NCBI RefSeq assembly: GCF_013415125.1 | Contig: NZ_JACCDE010000002.1 | Coordinates: forward strand, 1 to 64,000 | Length of the DNA stretch: 64,000 nt | Reading direction: 5' to 3' | From: Vreelandella glaciei | GTDB lineage: Bacteria; Pseudomonadota; Gammaproteobacteria; Pseudomonadales; Halomonadaceae | Shown here: positions 1 to 9,676 of the stretch, piece by piece | Position numbering within the stretch: the stretch's first letter is position 1 | Layout: each line of letters starts with the position of its first letter | Notes under the pieces: model-generated | Database searches by the model: none | What the model was told of the DNA's origin: nothing | The model's input: only the letters and a program-made list of their open reading frames with translations | Made by a program: the position numbers and the translations under genes

Positions 1-111
1 AAGCTAAACGATAGACCAAGAAAGCGGCTGGGATACCGAACCCCAGCCCAGGTGTTCTTAGGTGAATACTCAGGAGCGCTAGAAACCGCAGGTGCTGCAC
101 TTATTAGTTGA
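1..111 (+). CDS. IS30-family transposase, C-terminal end (partial)
   Basis: Reading frame 1 is open from the window edge to the TGA at 109 and encodes 36 residues. It contains LNDRPRKRLGYRTPAQVF, which matches the conserved C-terminal end of IS30-family DDE transposases (N-RPRK-LG-KTP-E-F). The catalytic DDE residues lie outside the window. The product would catalyse cut-and-paste or copy-out transposition of the element. Identification rests on one short motif, but that motif is characteristic. The gene belongs to an insertion sequence that ends a few bases downstream and interrupts the methyltransferase gene. Confidence 0.75.
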   Translation, partial: KLNDRPRKRLGYRTPAQVFLGEYSGALETAGAALIS

Positions 112-118
112 ATTCAGG
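1..118 (+). mobile_element. Right part of an IS30-type insertion sequence
   Basis: The transposase stop at 109-111 is followed by about 7 to 10 bases before recognisable methyltransferase coding sequence (LDGFAGSGSTA) starts at about 119. IS30 elements have terminal inverted repeats close to the transposase stop, which fits. The exact end and any target-site duplication cannot be set because the other end of the element lies outside the window. Confidence 0.65.
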
Positions 119-1042
119 CTTGATGGCTTTGCTGGGTCTGGATCTACGGCTCATGCTGTAATAAATCTTAACAGAGCGGATCAAGGTTGCAGGAAGTATA
201 TTCTTTGCGATATAGGAGAGCACATCAAAAATGTGGCTGCTAATAGGATAAAAAAATTAGTTTATTCAAAGGATTGGAGCGAAGGCAAGCCACTAGGTGA
301 CAAAAGTGGCAATTTCAGTGGTATGTCACATTGCTTTGCTATCTATAGATTGGAGAGTTACGACGACACCCTCAACAATTTAAATTTGGTTGATAACCCG
401 GAGCGCGATGCGCTGGTGGAGCAGGACTCTGAGCTACGCCACGACTATACGCTTAAGTACCTGCTGGATGTAGAAACTCGTGGTTCGGCTAGCCTGCTGA
501 ATACCGAGTGGTTTCGTGACCCTGAAAACTACATGCTGAAGGTGAAACAGCCCGGCAGTGATGAAAGTCGGAAAACCGCTGTGGATCTGGTCGAGACCTT
601 TAACTGGCTGATTGGCCTGCATGTATCGCATTTGGACAAGCCGCGTACCTACGTGGCCCGCTTCGAGCGCGAGACTGACCCCGAGCTGCCGGAAGACCAG
701 AACACGCGCCTGAAAGCTGTCAGCCTGCGTGAGAATGAAGATGGTGCGTATTGGATTCGCCAAGTGGAAGGTCATGTGCGCCGTATCCCGGGCAGCGACG
801 AGGACTTGGCCAAGGTGCTAGTGGTATGGCGCAAGCTGACGGACGATGCGGAAAAAGATGCCGCTGTGCTAGAGGCGCTGCTCGAAAAATATAAGATCGG
901 TACCACGGATAGCGAGTTCGACACCATATATATCAATGGCCCCCACGGCCTGAACTTGACGGGCAGCGCCCGCCACCGAGTGCATAGCCTGGAAGAAACC
1001 TTCCATGCGCGCATGTGGGAGGGGTGTGATGATGAAGGCTAA
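119..1042 (+). pseudogene. Type III R-M methyltransferase (Mod), 3' fragment cut by the IS
   Basis: The fragment starts with LDGFAGSGSTAHAV, the S-adenosylmethionine-binding motif I (FxGxG) that sits in the C-terminal half of beta-class adenine methyltransferases such as type III Mod. The catalytic DPPY motif and the target-recognition region, which precede motif I in this class, are absent. The frame can be read back to a GTG at 92, but those codons lie in the insertion sequence and do not resemble Mod. About 307 residues remain. The stop overlaps the start of the next gene, so this was the first gene of a mod-zeta-small-res operon. As seen here it should not make active enzyme unless an intact copy exists elsewhere. 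Confidence 0.8.
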
Positions 1043-1622
1043 GGCTGCAACGCCGACGTGTTGGATCGTTGCTGGCCCCAATGGGGCTGGCAAGACCACC
1101 TTTGCCCTGCATTATTTGCCGCAGGTGGCTAAGTGTGCACGTTTTATCAATGCCGACTTAATTGCTGCCGGACTGTCGCCTTTAGCGCCTGAGCGTGAGC
1201 TGCTCTCTGCCAGCCGTATTTTTCTCAAGGAAATCGAGGACGCGATTAATGAAGGCGAAGACTTTGCTTTTGAGACAACGCTCTCCGGGCGGGGGTATCT
1301 CAGCCTGATAAAACGTCTGATGGATGCGGGGTGGCGGGTCGAACTCGTCTATTTGGCGCTGCCTTCGCCCGAGATGTCGCGTCTGCGTGTGGCTGAACGT
1401 GTTTCTCACGGTGGACACCATATTCCGCTGAAAGATATCCAGCGCCGCTTCCCCCGCAGCCTGAACAACCTATTGATGCTCTACGCGCCAAGCGTTACCC
1501 GTGCGCGCTGTTTTATGAACGCGGGAGGAGCCCCAGCGCCGGTTTTTGAGCAAGCGGGTGCGCAGCGCCAGGTGCTTGATGAGCGTTACTACACTTTACT
1601 CCTAAAGGAGTCTCAGCCATGA
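1029..1622 (+). CDS. Zeta-toxin-like P-loop NTPase
   Basis: A 197-residue protein with Walker [10 protein letters not shown] at residues 16-24, then [11 protein letters not shown] and FETTLSGRG, the layout of the zeta-toxin/AAA kinase family. Family members phosphorylate UDP-sugars or other small substrates; the substrate here is unknown. ATG 1029 is chosen because GGGAGGGG at 1017-1024 is a good ribosome-binding site and because it overlaps the mod stop at 1040-1042; ATG 1032 is an alternative. The next gene starts inside its stop (ATGA at 1619). Such proteins are often found as toxin-like partners in defence islands. Toxicity here is inference. Confidence 0.75.
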   Translation: MMKAKAATPTCWIVAGPNGAGKTTFALHYLPQVAKCARFINADLIAAGLSPLAPERELLSASRIFLKEIEDAINEGEDFAFETTLSGRGYLSLIKRLMDAGWRVELVYLALPSPEMSRLRVAERVSHGGHHIPLKDIQRRFPRSLNNLLMLYAPSVTRARCFMNAGGAPAPVFEQAGAQRQVLDERYYTLLLKESQP

Positions 1623-1813
1623 CTCAGTTGACCCCCGATACTCACGAGATGCTAGAAAGCTTGCGCTCGGCTGTTGCTGAAACGCTCGAGCGTAAACGCC
1701 GCCTTGGTCAGTATGCTGTGGTCTGGGAGAACGATAGGCCAGTCCTCATAGGTGATGATGCGCCTACCCAACAGAGTGATGAGCAGAATCGACAGGATCG
1801 GGAGTCGCATTAA
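1619..1813 (+). CDS. Small protein after the zeta-like NTPase, possible antitoxin partner
   Basis: A 64-residue hydrophilic protein with a central [20 protein letters not shown] segment and an acidic, glutamine-rich tail. It overlaps the zeta-like gene by ATGA and the next gene by TAATG, so the three are translationally coupled. AAAGGAG at 1603-1609 is its ribosome-binding site. I recognise no named domain. Small proteins of this form are, as I recall, commonly encoded next to zeta-like kinases, which suggests a paired toxin/antitoxin arrangement. The sequence shows only the coupling. Confidence 0.6.
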   Translation: MTQLTPDTHEMLESLRSAVAETLERKRRLGQYAVVWENDRPVLIGDDAPTQQSDEQNRQDRESH

Positions 1814-4800
1814 TGGCAGGTAAGCCACGCCAAGCGAAAATCAGAGTACTCAGCGCCAAGAATGACTTTCTCAAAAAACTGGTGCTCAACCAGTGGGTGA
1901 TGACCCGCTTTGGTATCGACCCGCTTGAGCAGTACCGTGACAAGGGCAGCCAAGTGCGCCCAGTCACGCTGCTGAATAAAAATCTCAAAGAGAGCCAACC
2001 AGGGTTAACAGGGGATCGACATCATCACTACCTACACGCATTGCTGGGTGGGTATCAGTCTAGCTGGCAATACAGCGAAGAAGATTTAAAGCGCTTTGAT
2101 GCCAATATCGTCGAGCACACCGATGCGCTCAATCAGCAGCGTGAGGTGGAAGTCGAGTGGAAATATTTTCAGTGGTTAACGCTGCTATTCGTGGAAATTT
2201 ACCTATTCGAATATTTCCGTGATCGAGAGGCGCTGAAAGAGGGCCTTAACGCCCAGGTAGATAGATTTAACGCTTTTTGGCAAGGGCAGGGGTACCAGAC
2301 AGGCATTGGCCGATACCAGGACGAAGACCTGAATAAGCTTTGCCTACAAAATGCCACTGGTTCCGGTAAAACGCTGCTGATGCACACGAACGTGCGCCAG
2401 TTTCGCCACTATGCCCGTCAACACCAACGCATTGGCGACTACGGCCAGATTATCTTAATCACCCCCAATGAACGTCTCAGCGATCAGCATTTGCTCGAGT
2501 GCCGCGAGTCTAGCCTAGAGGCAGAACGTCTTAGCCAAGATGGAGGAGATCTGTTTAGTGGTGAGCGAAGATCACTCAGCCGCGTTGCCATTAGCGAAAT
2601 CACCAAGCTCGGCATTGAGCAAGGCAAAAAGAAAATGGCCGTCGACAGCTTTGGTGACGGCAATTTGCTGCTGGTTGACGAAGGGCATCGTGGGTTGGGC
2701 TCTGCCAGTGAGGAGAAAGGCTGGCTTTCGCATCGTAACAAGCTGGCGGGTCGTGGCTTCACCTTTGAGTACTCGGCAACCTTTAAAGAAGCGGTAGTAG
2801 CCGCTGGAGATAATGGGGTTGAGGAGTCTTACGCCAAGAATATTCTTTTCGATTATGGGTACCGCTATTTCTATGAAGATGGCTACGGCAAAGATTACCG
2901 TATCTTCAATTTGCCCGAGAAGGAAACTCGGCAGCGTTACACCTACCTGACAGCGGCGCTATTGGCTTTTTACCAGCAGCAGCGATATTTCCGCGAAGAG
3001 CACCGAGAGCTAAGCCAGTGGAACCTTGCCGTGCCACTCTGGGTGTTCGTGGGTGCCAGCGTGGTAAAAGACGATGGCAGTAAAGAGAGCGCCAAAAATT
3101 ACAATGAGCGTGCTTCCGATATCGCGCAGGTGTTGGGTTTTCTAGCGTGGTTTTTGGGCGAAAAAGAGCAAGCTAAGCAAGCGCTCAGTGCCGTATACCA
3201 AGGTGATGCAGCAAGTGCGGGCCTGATTGATAAGCAAGGCAATGAAATTTTCTCTGGAAGCTTTCCTTGGCTTAAAGAGCAGCAACTAACCGTAGAAGCT
3301 CTCTATCGGGATATTCTTACGCTTACTTTTCACGCAGCAGGAGGCGGTACGCTCAATGTTGACCGGATTACCGGTGATTCAGGCGAGCTGCTGCTAAAGG
3401 TTGGTGAGGCTGAAAAGCCCTTTGGTCTGATTAATGTGGGCGACGCCTTGGGCTTGGCCGAGCATCTGGAAAGCCACGATATCAAGCACCTACAGGTTCG
3501 TAAGTCTGAGTTGGCTAACCCTATTTTTGCTGAGGTTACTCGTGAGAGCTCGCCCGTCAATCTACTGATCGGCTCCAAGAAGTTTGTTGAAGGGTGGAAT
3601 TGCTGGCGGGTTTCCAGCATGGGGCTGATGAATACCGGTAAGAAAGAGGGCTCGCAGATTATTCAGCTCTTCGGCCGTGGGGTACGCCTAAAGGGGCGTG
3701 ACATGAGCCTGATGCGCTCAAGCCGACTTGATCCAATTCTTGCGCCCAAATACCTCTACTTGCTGGAAACGCTGAATGTGTTTGGCGTTGGCGCCGACTT
3801 TATGGCCACCTTCCGTGACTTTCTGGAAGACGAAGGTTTACCGGGAAACGATAACCCGGAAGTGCATACCCTCAAGCTCAATGTTATGGAAGACGTGGGT
3901 AAATCATTGAAGATGCTACGGCCTAAAGTGCGCCAGGATACCCGGCAGGCCTACAGCTTTCATCGTGATGGGCCATTGGTGCGTTTTGGGTATCCGGTTA
4001 TTAGCGGTGATTTTCAAAGCCCGCTGGGCTTGACACCGGATATCGTTCTAAAGGAGCGCCGGGTTGAGCTAGATCGCTATCCCAAGGTAGATAGCATTCA
4101 AGCATCGGGTGTGAAAGAAGTTATGGCCAAGCCCGGATTGGCGAAGCAGCATGCACGCTATTTCGATGATGACCGGCTGCTGTTCCTGGATATGACAGCT
4201 TTGGCACGTGACTTGGAGCGTTACCGGCGTAATCGTGGGTACGCGAATGTGTTAATCGATGCTCATCGTTTGCCAGCGCTACTGAAAAGCCAACTTTGGT
4301 ACAACTTGTTAGTACCCGATGACCAATGGAAACTCCATGCAGATAACTTTCAACGTTATCAGAGTATGGCGTTAGAGCTGCTATCGCTGCTGTTAGATCG
4401 TATCTTCAACTTTCACCGCCGTGCTTACCTAGAGCCACGTATGGAGCTGGTAGCACTTGAGGAAGCGAACGGTAATTTGCCGGCCACTAATGAGTATCAG
4501 TTAGTGGTGGATGGCAGTGAGTCGGCGCTGATCGACGATATCAAACAAATGAAGGCGGCGATTGAGCAGCAGCAAAAGGCGACTTATCGCTCATCCAAAG
4601 CAAACGGTGTCAGCGCCGTACAGATTGGTGCGCACCTCTATAATCCATTGCTACATCTAGGTAAGGATAGTCGGATTCGCGTTGAGCCTGTAGCTCTCAA
4701 CGACAGTGAATTCCGTTTTGTGGAAGACCTCACAGCATGGCTTGAGAGAAACCAGCAGGCCATTGCTGAGCGGGGAGAGCAGGTGTATCTGCTCAGGAAC

Positions 4801-5169
4801 TTGGTAAAGCAGGGTATAGGATTTTTTGAAGCAGGCGGCTTTTACCCTGATTTCATACTTTGGCATGTTAATCAGGATAGGCAGCGTATTGTCTTCGTCG
4901 ACCCTCACGGCGTGCGACATACTGGGCCCAAAGATGAAAAGATTGAGTTCTCTGAACGCATCAAGGATGTCCAACGGCGGCTGAAGAATGAGCACGTGGA
5001 GCTTGAAAGCGTTATCTTAGCGCCGTCCAGTACAACAAGCGCGTGGGTTAACAGTCATTGGGGAATGACGGCAGAAGAGCTACGTGCCAAGCATGTGTTG
5101 TTTATGTCGGATTCGGACTATTTAGATAGACTTATGCAAATGGTCACTGCCACGGTAGTCCCCAGTTAG
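1813..5169 (+). CDS. Type III restriction enzyme Res subunit (DEAD/DEAH helicase-nuclease)
   Basis: A 1118-residue superfamily 2 helicase: Walker A NATGSGKT at about residues 180-187, Walker B LLLVDEGH near 287-294, and motif VI IIQLFGRGVRLKG near 615-627. The C-terminal domain has FYPDFILWH near 1010 and IVFVDPHG near 1026, positioned like the PD-(D/E)xK endonuclease domain of Res proteins, although the second acidic-x-lysine motif is not obvious. Type III Res needs Mod to find its site and to cut, so with the local mod broken this gene is probably idle or works with a Mod encoded elsewhere. The start overlaps the preceding stop. Confidence 0.85.
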   Translation: MAGKPRQAKIRVLSAKNDFLKKLVLNQWVMTRFGIDPLEQYRDKGSQVRPVTLLNKNLKESQPGLTGDRHHHYLHALLGGYQSSWQYSEEDLKRFDANIVEHTDALNQQREVEVEWKYFQWLTLLFVEIYLFEYFRDREALKEGLNAQVDRFNAFWQGQGYQTGIGRYQDEDLNKLCLQNATGSGKTLLMHTNVRQFRHYARQHQRIGDYGQIILITPNERLSDQHLLECRESSLEAERLSQDGGDLFSGERRSLSRVAISEITKLGIEQGKKKMAVDSFGDGNLLLVDEGHRGLGSASEEKGWLSHRNKLAGRGFTFEYSATFKEAVVAAGDNGVEESYAKNILFDYGYRYFYEDGYGKDYRIFNLPEKETRQRYTYLTAALLAFYQQQRYFREEHRELSQWNLAVPLWVFVGASVVKDDGSKESAKNYNERASDIAQVLGFLAWFLGEKEQAKQALSAVYQGDAASAGLIDKQGNEIFSGSFPWLKEQQLTVEALYRDILTLTFHAAGGGTLNVDRITGDSGELLLKVGEAEKPFGLINVGDALGLAEHLESHDIKHLQVRKSELANPIFAEVTRESSPVNLLIGSKKFVEGWNCWRVSSMGLMNTGKKEGSQIIQLFGRGVRLKGRDMSLMRSSRLDPILAPKYLYLLETLNVFGVGADFMATFRDFLEDEGLPGNDNPEVHTLKLNVMEDVGKSLKMLRPKVRQDTRQAYSFHRDGPLVRFGYPVISGDFQSPLGLTPDIVLKERRVELDRYPKVDSIQASGVKEVMAKPGLAKQHARYFDDDRLLFLDMTALARDLERYRRNRGYANVLIDAHRLPALLKSQLWYNLLVPDDQWKLHADNFQRYQSMALELLSLLLDRIFNFHRRAYLEPRMELVALEEANGNLPATNEYQLVVDGSESALIDDIKQMKAAIEQQQKATYRSSKANGVSAVQIGAHLYNPLLHLGKDSRIRVEPVALNDSEFRFVEDLTAWLERNQQAIAERGEQVYLLRNLVKQGIGFFEAGGFYPDFILWHVNQDRQRIVFVDPHGVRHTGPKDEKIEFSERIKDVQRRLKNEHVELESVILAPSSTTSAWVNSHWGMTAEELRAKHVLFMSDSDYLDRLMQMVTATVVPS

Positions 5170-5193
5170 TTACGCTGCCCCTGCTCACTGCCA

Positions 5194-5216
5194 TTCGAGA
5201 CGCACTGCGTCTCGAA
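5194..5216. repeat. Perfect inverted repeat after res
   Basis: Ten-base perfect arms (TTCGAGACGC / GCGTCTCGAA) with a 3-base loop sit 24 bases after the res stop. It may end the res transcript, but there is no T-run on the + strand (an A-rich stretch follows), so it is not a standard intrinsic terminator. Confidence 0.6.
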
Positions 5217-5263
5217 AGAAAAAATGGCTTGTGCTTGTACTGGCCGATGGCAAAGGAGACCCC

Positions 5264-5839
5264 ATGCACACTCTTCGCCACCTCACCTTAACCCTGCTGC
5301 TCGCTGTGCTGTGTACATTCCAACTCAGCGCCCAGGCAAACGAAGCCACATGGCAAGCGCTGCAAGAAGGCAGCTTGGTAATTCTAATGCGCCACTCCCT
5401 AGCCCCAGGCATTGGCGACCCGCCGGGTTTTGAGCGGGGCCGCTGCGATACCCAGCGCAATCTTTCTGCGGCTGGCCGCTCTCAGGCGCAAGCCGCTGGA
5501 CGTGCATTTCGTGAACGGGATATCCCCATTGCGGCAGTGTATTCATCGCGCTGGTGCCGGGCGCTAGATACCGCTGAACTGATGGCGCTGGGGCCTGTAG
5601 AGCCTACGCCCTGGTTAGATTCCTTCTTTCGCGGGCGCGGTGATCAAGCGCAAATCACCCAAACCGCCCAGCAGCAGATCGCCGCATGGAAAGGGCCGGG
5701 CAATTTGCTGCTGGTTACCCATCAGGTGAATATCACCGCGTTGGTTGGTAGCGGCGTAGGCTCTGGCGAGATGATTGTGGTGCGTCCCACGGATAATTCG
5801 TTTCAAGTAGTGGGGCGGTTAAACGTTAGCGGCCAATAA
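5264..5839 (+). CDS. Exported histidine phosphatase family protein
   Basis: A 191-residue protein of the phosphoglycerate-mutase-like (histidine phosphatase) superfamily. A signal peptide covers residues 1-25 and ends in a hydrophobic run and SAQA. The catalytic RH is at residues 43-44 (LMRHS, where RHG is more usual). SSRWCRALDTAE carries the second conserved arginine, and the second histidine is in LLVTHQ near 152. The protein likely acts in the periplasm on a phosphoester of unknown identity. ATG 5264 has AAAGGAG at 5252-5258; an upstream GTG in frame has no such site. It appears to be a single gene. Confidence 0.85.
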   Translation: MHTLRHLTLTLLLAVLCTFQLSAQANEATWQALQEGSLVILMRHSLAPGIGDPPGFERGRCDTQRNLSAAGRSQAQAAGRAFRERDIPIAAVYSSRWCRALDTAELMALGPVEPTPWLDSFFRGRGDQAQITQTAQQQIAAWKGPGNLLLVTHQVNITALVGSGVGSGEMIVVRPTDNSFQVVGRLNVSGQ

Positions 5840-5900
5840 TTTGCTTCCTATCCGCATCAGACTTTATAAAGTAAAAACCGATATAGGTTAGGAATCTTTT

Positions 5901-6941
5901 ATGAAAGCCGTTGTTTTTGAGCAATTTTCCGCCCCACCACAGATTCAGCAACTGCCTGATCCTACCCCTGAGCCGCACGGCGTTGTGGTGAAAGTGATGG
6001 CTAATGGGGTTTGCCGAAGCGATTGGCATGGCTGGGTGGGGCATGATACCGATATCCAGCTTCCCCATGTGCCGGGCCATGAGCTGGCAGGCGTAGTCGA
6101 AGCCGTTGGTAAAGATGTAACGCAATGGCGCATTGGCGACCGTGTGACGGTGCCGTTCGTTGGTGGTTGCGGCACTTGCCCTGAGTGCCACTCCGGCAAC
6201 CAACAGGTGTGCGATAGCCAGTTTCAGCCCGGTTTTACCCACTGGGGCTCCTTTGCTGAGTATGTGAGTATTCACTATGCCGATGTCAATTTAGTCGCGC
6301 TACCCGAGGCGCTCGATTTTGCGACGGCGGCCAGCTTGGGGTGTCGTTTCGTTACTTCATTTCGGGCTGTGGTCGATCAGGGCAAAACAGCGGCAGGGCA
6401 GTGGGTGGCCGTCCACGGCTGTGGCGGTGTTGGGCTTTCTGCTGTGATGATTGCCAATGCCATTGGCGCCAACGTTGTCGCTATCGATATTTCAGAAGAG
6501 GCGCTTAATCTGGCCCGTCAATTGGGCGCTACTGCCACCGTGAATGCTGCTAAGGTGCCCAATGTGGTGGAAGCGGTGGCGGAGATAACCCGAGGAGGCG
6601 CTCATGTATCGCTGGATGCGCTAGGCCACCCAACGACCTGCTTTAACTCCATCAGTAACCTACGTAAACGTGGCAAGCATGTTCAGGTCGGGCTGATGTT
6701 GGCTGAGAACAGCACGCCCGCCATTCCCATGAGTAAAGTCATTGCCCACGAGCTTGAAATACTGGGCAGTCATGGCATGCAGGCCCACCGTTATGACGCC
6801 ATGCTGGCGATGATTCAATCTGGAAAGCTGGCGCCTGAGCAGCTTATCGGCAAACGCATCAATCTTGAGCAGTCCATTGATGCGCTGATGAACATGGATA
6901 AGTTCGAAGGGGCGGGTGTAACGGTGGTGACCGAGTTTTGA
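5901..6941 (+). CDS. Zinc-dependent alcohol dehydrogenase family protein
   Basis: A 346-residue medium-chain dehydrogenase. Catalytic zinc ligands are visible as C38 (GVCRSDWH) and H60-E61 (PGHELAG). The structural zinc site has cysteines at 90, 93, 96 and 104 (GCGTCPEC...C). The nucleotide-binding Rossmann motif [11 protein letters not shown] lies near residues 167-177, followed by an acidic residue (VVAIDIS) that suggests NAD preference. It oxidises an alcohol to an aldehyde or ketone; the substrate cannot be told. GGAATC upstream is a weak ribosome-binding site. The gene is monocistronic, with no obvious link to the phosphatase upstream. Confidence 0.9.
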   Translation: MKAVVFEQFSAPPQIQQLPDPTPEPHGVVVKVMANGVCRSDWHGWVGHDTDIQLPHVPGHELAGVVEAVGKDVTQWRIGDRVTVPFVGGCGTCPECHSGNQQVCDSQFQPGFTHWGSFAEYVSIHYADVNLVALPEALDFATAASLGCRFVTSFRAVVDQGKTAAGQWVAVHGCGGVGLSAVMIANAIGANVVAIDISEEALNLARQLGATATVNAAKVPNVVEAVAEITRGGAHVSLDALGHPTTCFNSISNLRKRGKHVQVGLMLAENSTPAIPMSKVIAHELEILGSHGMQAHRYDAMLAMIQSGKLAPEQLIGKRINLEQSIDALMNMDKFEGAGVTVVTEF

Positions 6942-7053
6942 GGAAACCGCTGAGGCGTCTCATAACAATTTCCTTCAATGAAACGGGGCAAATTATTCGC
7001 TCCTCATATGGTGGTTGAGGTTTTACGCTGGGCGTATTGATAAGGAGTCAGCT

Positions 7054-7929
7054 ATGCCATTAGATACTAACCAAACAGCACGCCGCGTGATCGCCCAGCA
7101 CCCGGCCAAGCGCGATGATATCGGTGATTTAGTCACCCGGCGGCCATTGCCGGGACCGCAGCTTGAGCAGCTCGATCCGTTTCTTTTTCTAAACCATCAC
7201 GGCCCGCAGACCTATCCGGCCAATAACCGTGGCCTGCCGTTTGGCCCGCACCCGCATCGCGGGTTTGAAACAGTCACTTTTATTTTAGAGGGCTCGCTGG
7301 CCCACGCGGATAGCGCCAAGCATCAAAGCGTAATCAACGCGGGCGGCGTGCAGTGGATGACCGCGGGTAGCGGTATTGTGCATGCGGAAATTTCGCCGCC
7401 GGAGTTTCTGCGCGAGGGCGGCCCGCTGGAAATTCTGCAGCTATGGGTCAACCTGCCATCCCGCTTGAAAATGAGCGAACCGCGCTATGTGGGGCTGCAG
7501 CAGGAATCAATCCCCGCTATTGCGCTGCCGGGCGGCGGTGAGCTGAACCTGATCGCCGGTGAGTGGCAGGGTAGCGTTGGCCCTATCGACTCGCTGACCG
7601 GTGTGTTTATGTCGACGCTACGGCTGCCTGCCGGTAGCCAGGAACAGTTGCCCGTGGCGCCAGGGCGGCAGGTGTTTCTCTACGTGGTGAGTGGGGAGGT
7701 TGAGGTGGGCGGTGAGCCAGTTCAGGCCCACCATTTAATTGAAGTCGATCGCGATGGCACCAGCCTCGACATCGAAGCCAGCAGCGACGCACGCTTGCTG
7801 TTTGGCCACGGCGAGGTGATCGAGGAGCCCGTCTACTCCCATGGCCCGTTCGTGATGACTACCCGCGAAGAGATTGTCCAAGCGGTCGAGGACTATCAGA
7901 ACGGCAAATTTGGCGGGCTCGACGCATGA
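7054..7929 (+). CDS. Pirin family protein
   Basis: A 291-residue bicupin. The N-terminal cupin has the pirin metal site: HPHRGFETVTFILEG supplies two histidines, and TAGSGIVHAE supplies a histidine and a glutamate. Bacterial pirins bind iron and some act as quercetinases or modulate dehydrogenase activity; the function here is unknown. ATG 7054 is preferred because TAAGGAG at 7041-7047 lies just upstream; a longer in-frame start at 7015 lacks support. The 3' end converges on the DUF1989 gene with 8 bases between them. Confidence 0.9.
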   Translation: MPLDTNQTARRVIAQHPAKRDDIGDLVTRRPLPGPQLEQLDPFLFLNHHGPQTYPANNRGLPFGPHPHRGFETVTFILEGSLAHADSAKHQSVINAGGVQWMTAGSGIVHAEISPPEFLREGGPLEILQLWVNLPSRLKMSEPRYVGLQQESIPAIALPGGGELNLIAGEWQGSVGPIDSLTGVFMSTLRLPAGSQEQLPVAPGRQVFLYVVSGEVEVGGEPVQAHHLIEVDRDGTSLDIEASSDARLLFGHGEVIEEPVYSHGPFVMTTREEIVQAVEDYQNGKFGGLDA

Positions 7930-7937
7930 TATGAGCG

Positions 7938-8810
7938 TCAGCAGCATCGACTGCGTTTGGCGTTCCAATCCTCTTCGGGCGGGCGCAAGCCATGGTTGCC
8001 GCGATAGTTAGGTGATGTCGGCGGCGACCAGCCCTCTAGCAGTGCGTCATCAAGCGCGTAGATTTCGATGCCGATAGGGTGGCAAGTGGCCAACAGGTCG
8101 TCATCGGTGGCGTCACTGCCCCATAGATCAACCGATAGATCGCCGCCTGGGCAGCAGGAGAGGGCACAAAGTAAGTCAATCTCGGCAAATAGCTCCAGGT
8201 AGTCGCCTTCTTTTGCTGGACAAGCCTTCATGAAGTACTGATCCTGTTCATTAAGGCCGGTGCATTGGAAGACGTTGAGCACATCGTGGACATCAAATTC
8301 GGTGAGTCCGAAGGGCGCCACGGCTCGGGTTAGGTTGGAGTGACAGTGGAAGTCGAAATCCTCACCGGTCAGCAAGTGATTCACATAGGGATCACAGCGC
8401 GTACCTAATAAATCGTGAACACGACCGCCATCCTCGTCGACACCGTAGTTCTCCAAGGTATCGGCGGTGATGGTCGCCATTGGCCGAAGATAGGGCAGTG
8501 AAGACCATAGCCGGTCGTGAACGCTGACATGCGCGCGCTGAAGCTGGCGCGTGCGTGATGCCCAGAAGCGTTCTCGTGGGTTGTGCAAAGACCACAGATT
8601 GAAATCTCCCACCTGAGGGCCTTGACGCGTACACAGGCGCATCACGTGACCGGCGGGTACTTTCCAGGCGCGGGCGTCACGAATTGGCACCTCTAGCGTT
8701 TCTATCAGCCTCCGCTGATCGGTTGCTTTGGCAATCCGGTTGTAAAAAGCCGGGTCAACGAAAAGAGGCGAGCCTGGTTTGGCGCGGTAGGCTGGAGCTC
8801 GGTTGGCCAT
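7938..8810 (-). CDS. DUF1989 family protein (urea carboxylase-associated type)
   Basis: A 290-residue soluble protein that I recognise as DUF1989, a family often found with urea carboxylase and amino-group metabolism. Conserved features include GQVGDFNLW-like GPQVGDFNLW, a cysteine-rich stretch CALSCCPGGDLS that may bind metal, and a C-terminal NYRGNHGLRPPEEDWN. Start ATG 8810 has AAGGAG nine bases upstream; an earlier in-frame ATG at 8846 is less likely. No urea carboxylase gene lies nearby, so the role is open. Confidence 0.8.
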   Translation of the reverse strand: MANRAPAYRAKPGSPLFVDPAFYNRIAKATDQRRLIETLEVPIRDARAWKVPAGHVMRLCTRQGPQVGDFNLWSLHNPRERFWASRTRQLQRAHVSVHDRLWSSLPYLRPMATITADTLENYGVDEDGGRVHDLLGTRCDPYVNHLLTGEDFDFHCHSNLTRAVAPFGLTEFDVHDVLNVFQCTGLNEQDQYFMKACPAKEGDYLELFAEIDLLCALSCCPGGDLSVDLWGSDATDDDLLATCHPIGIEIYALDDALLEGWSPPTSPNYRGNHGLRPPEEDWNAKRSRCC

Positions 8811-8871
8811 TGTTAGTGACTCCTTGTAGATAACGGTAGGGATCACACTGGGTGTTCAGGTGAGCCATTCA

Positions 8872-9486
8872 CTACAACGGCTCGCCGCGATAGTAGTGCC
8901 ATAGAAACAGCGAACCCACGCTGCGCCAGGGTGCCCAGTGGTCTACCAACTGGCGCGCCTGCTTGGGCGTTGGCTTGTCGTCCATGCCTTTTAGGCGGCC
9001 CAGCGCCACCCGCAGGGCAAGATCATCCGCGGGGAAAATGTCCTGACGTTTCAGCGAAAACATTAGGTAGATCTCCGCGCTCCAACGGCCAAAGCCGCGT
9101 AGCTCGGTAATCGCAGCAATCGCTTCATCATCACTTAGATGCGCTAACCCGTCGGCGCTAAAAGTGCCTGCTAACTCCGCTTCCGCCAGCCCCTTGGCAT
9201 ACTCGATCTTACGCCAGGAGAGCCCCGCATCGCGCAGTGCTTGGCCCTCCACGTCCATTACTGCCTTGGCGTGCAGCACGGGCAGCAGCGTATTAACACG
9301 TCCCATGATGGCGCGGGCTGCTTCAGTGGATAGCTGTTGGCTGACGATAGTACTGAAAAAAGTTGCAAAGCCTTGGTCGCGCTGGCGTGGGCCAGGAGGC
9401 CCGACCAATGGGTAGGCGCGGGCAATATCTGGGTCGGCCTGAGCTAACGCTTGCATGGCTTGTTCAATGGTGTCGGGCGTCATCAT
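8872..9486 (-). CDS. DNA-3-methyladenine glycosylase (AlkA-like, HhH-GPD)
   Basis: A 204-residue member of the HhH-GPD base-excision superfamily. The helix-hairpin-helix is in ITELRGFGRWSAEIYLM, followed by the catalytic aspartate in IFPADDLALR. It removes alkylated purines from DNA to leave abasic sites. It lacks the N-terminal domain of E. coli AlkA and resembles the short glycosylases of environmental bacteria. GAGG lies upstream of the tandem ATGs at 9486 and 9483; spacing slightly favours 9483. It is divergent from the MFS gene. Confidence 0.85.
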   Translation of the reverse strand: MMTPDTIEQAMQALAQADPDIARAYPLVGPPGPRQRDQGFATFFSTIVSQQLSTEAARAIMGRVNTLLPVLHAKAVMDVEGQALRDAGLSWRKIEYAKGLAEAELAGTFSADGLAHLSDDEAIAAITELRGFGRWSAEIYLMFSLKRQDIFPADDLALRVALGRLKGMDDKPTPKQARQLVDHWAPWRSVGSLFLWHYYRGEPL

Positions 9487-9676
9487 TGCCTCACGCGTCT
9501 AGTAAAAGCTTCACACTAGCAAAGCGAGCGTAGAAGGGGGAACCTTGGCGGCTATCTACTCGATTATCTTCTTCGCCCGCTAACTTTTTGAACGCAGTAT
9601 GTTTCTACTTTCGTCTAATCCTGCGATCATTTGCGCCATCGTGATACCAACTGTGCGGTATCCCAAGGAGATAAGC

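Noticed and set aside
92-118. GTG at 92 as the start of a complete methyltransferase
   Set aside because: The codons before 119 belong to the insertion sequence end, and the essential DPPY motif is missing.
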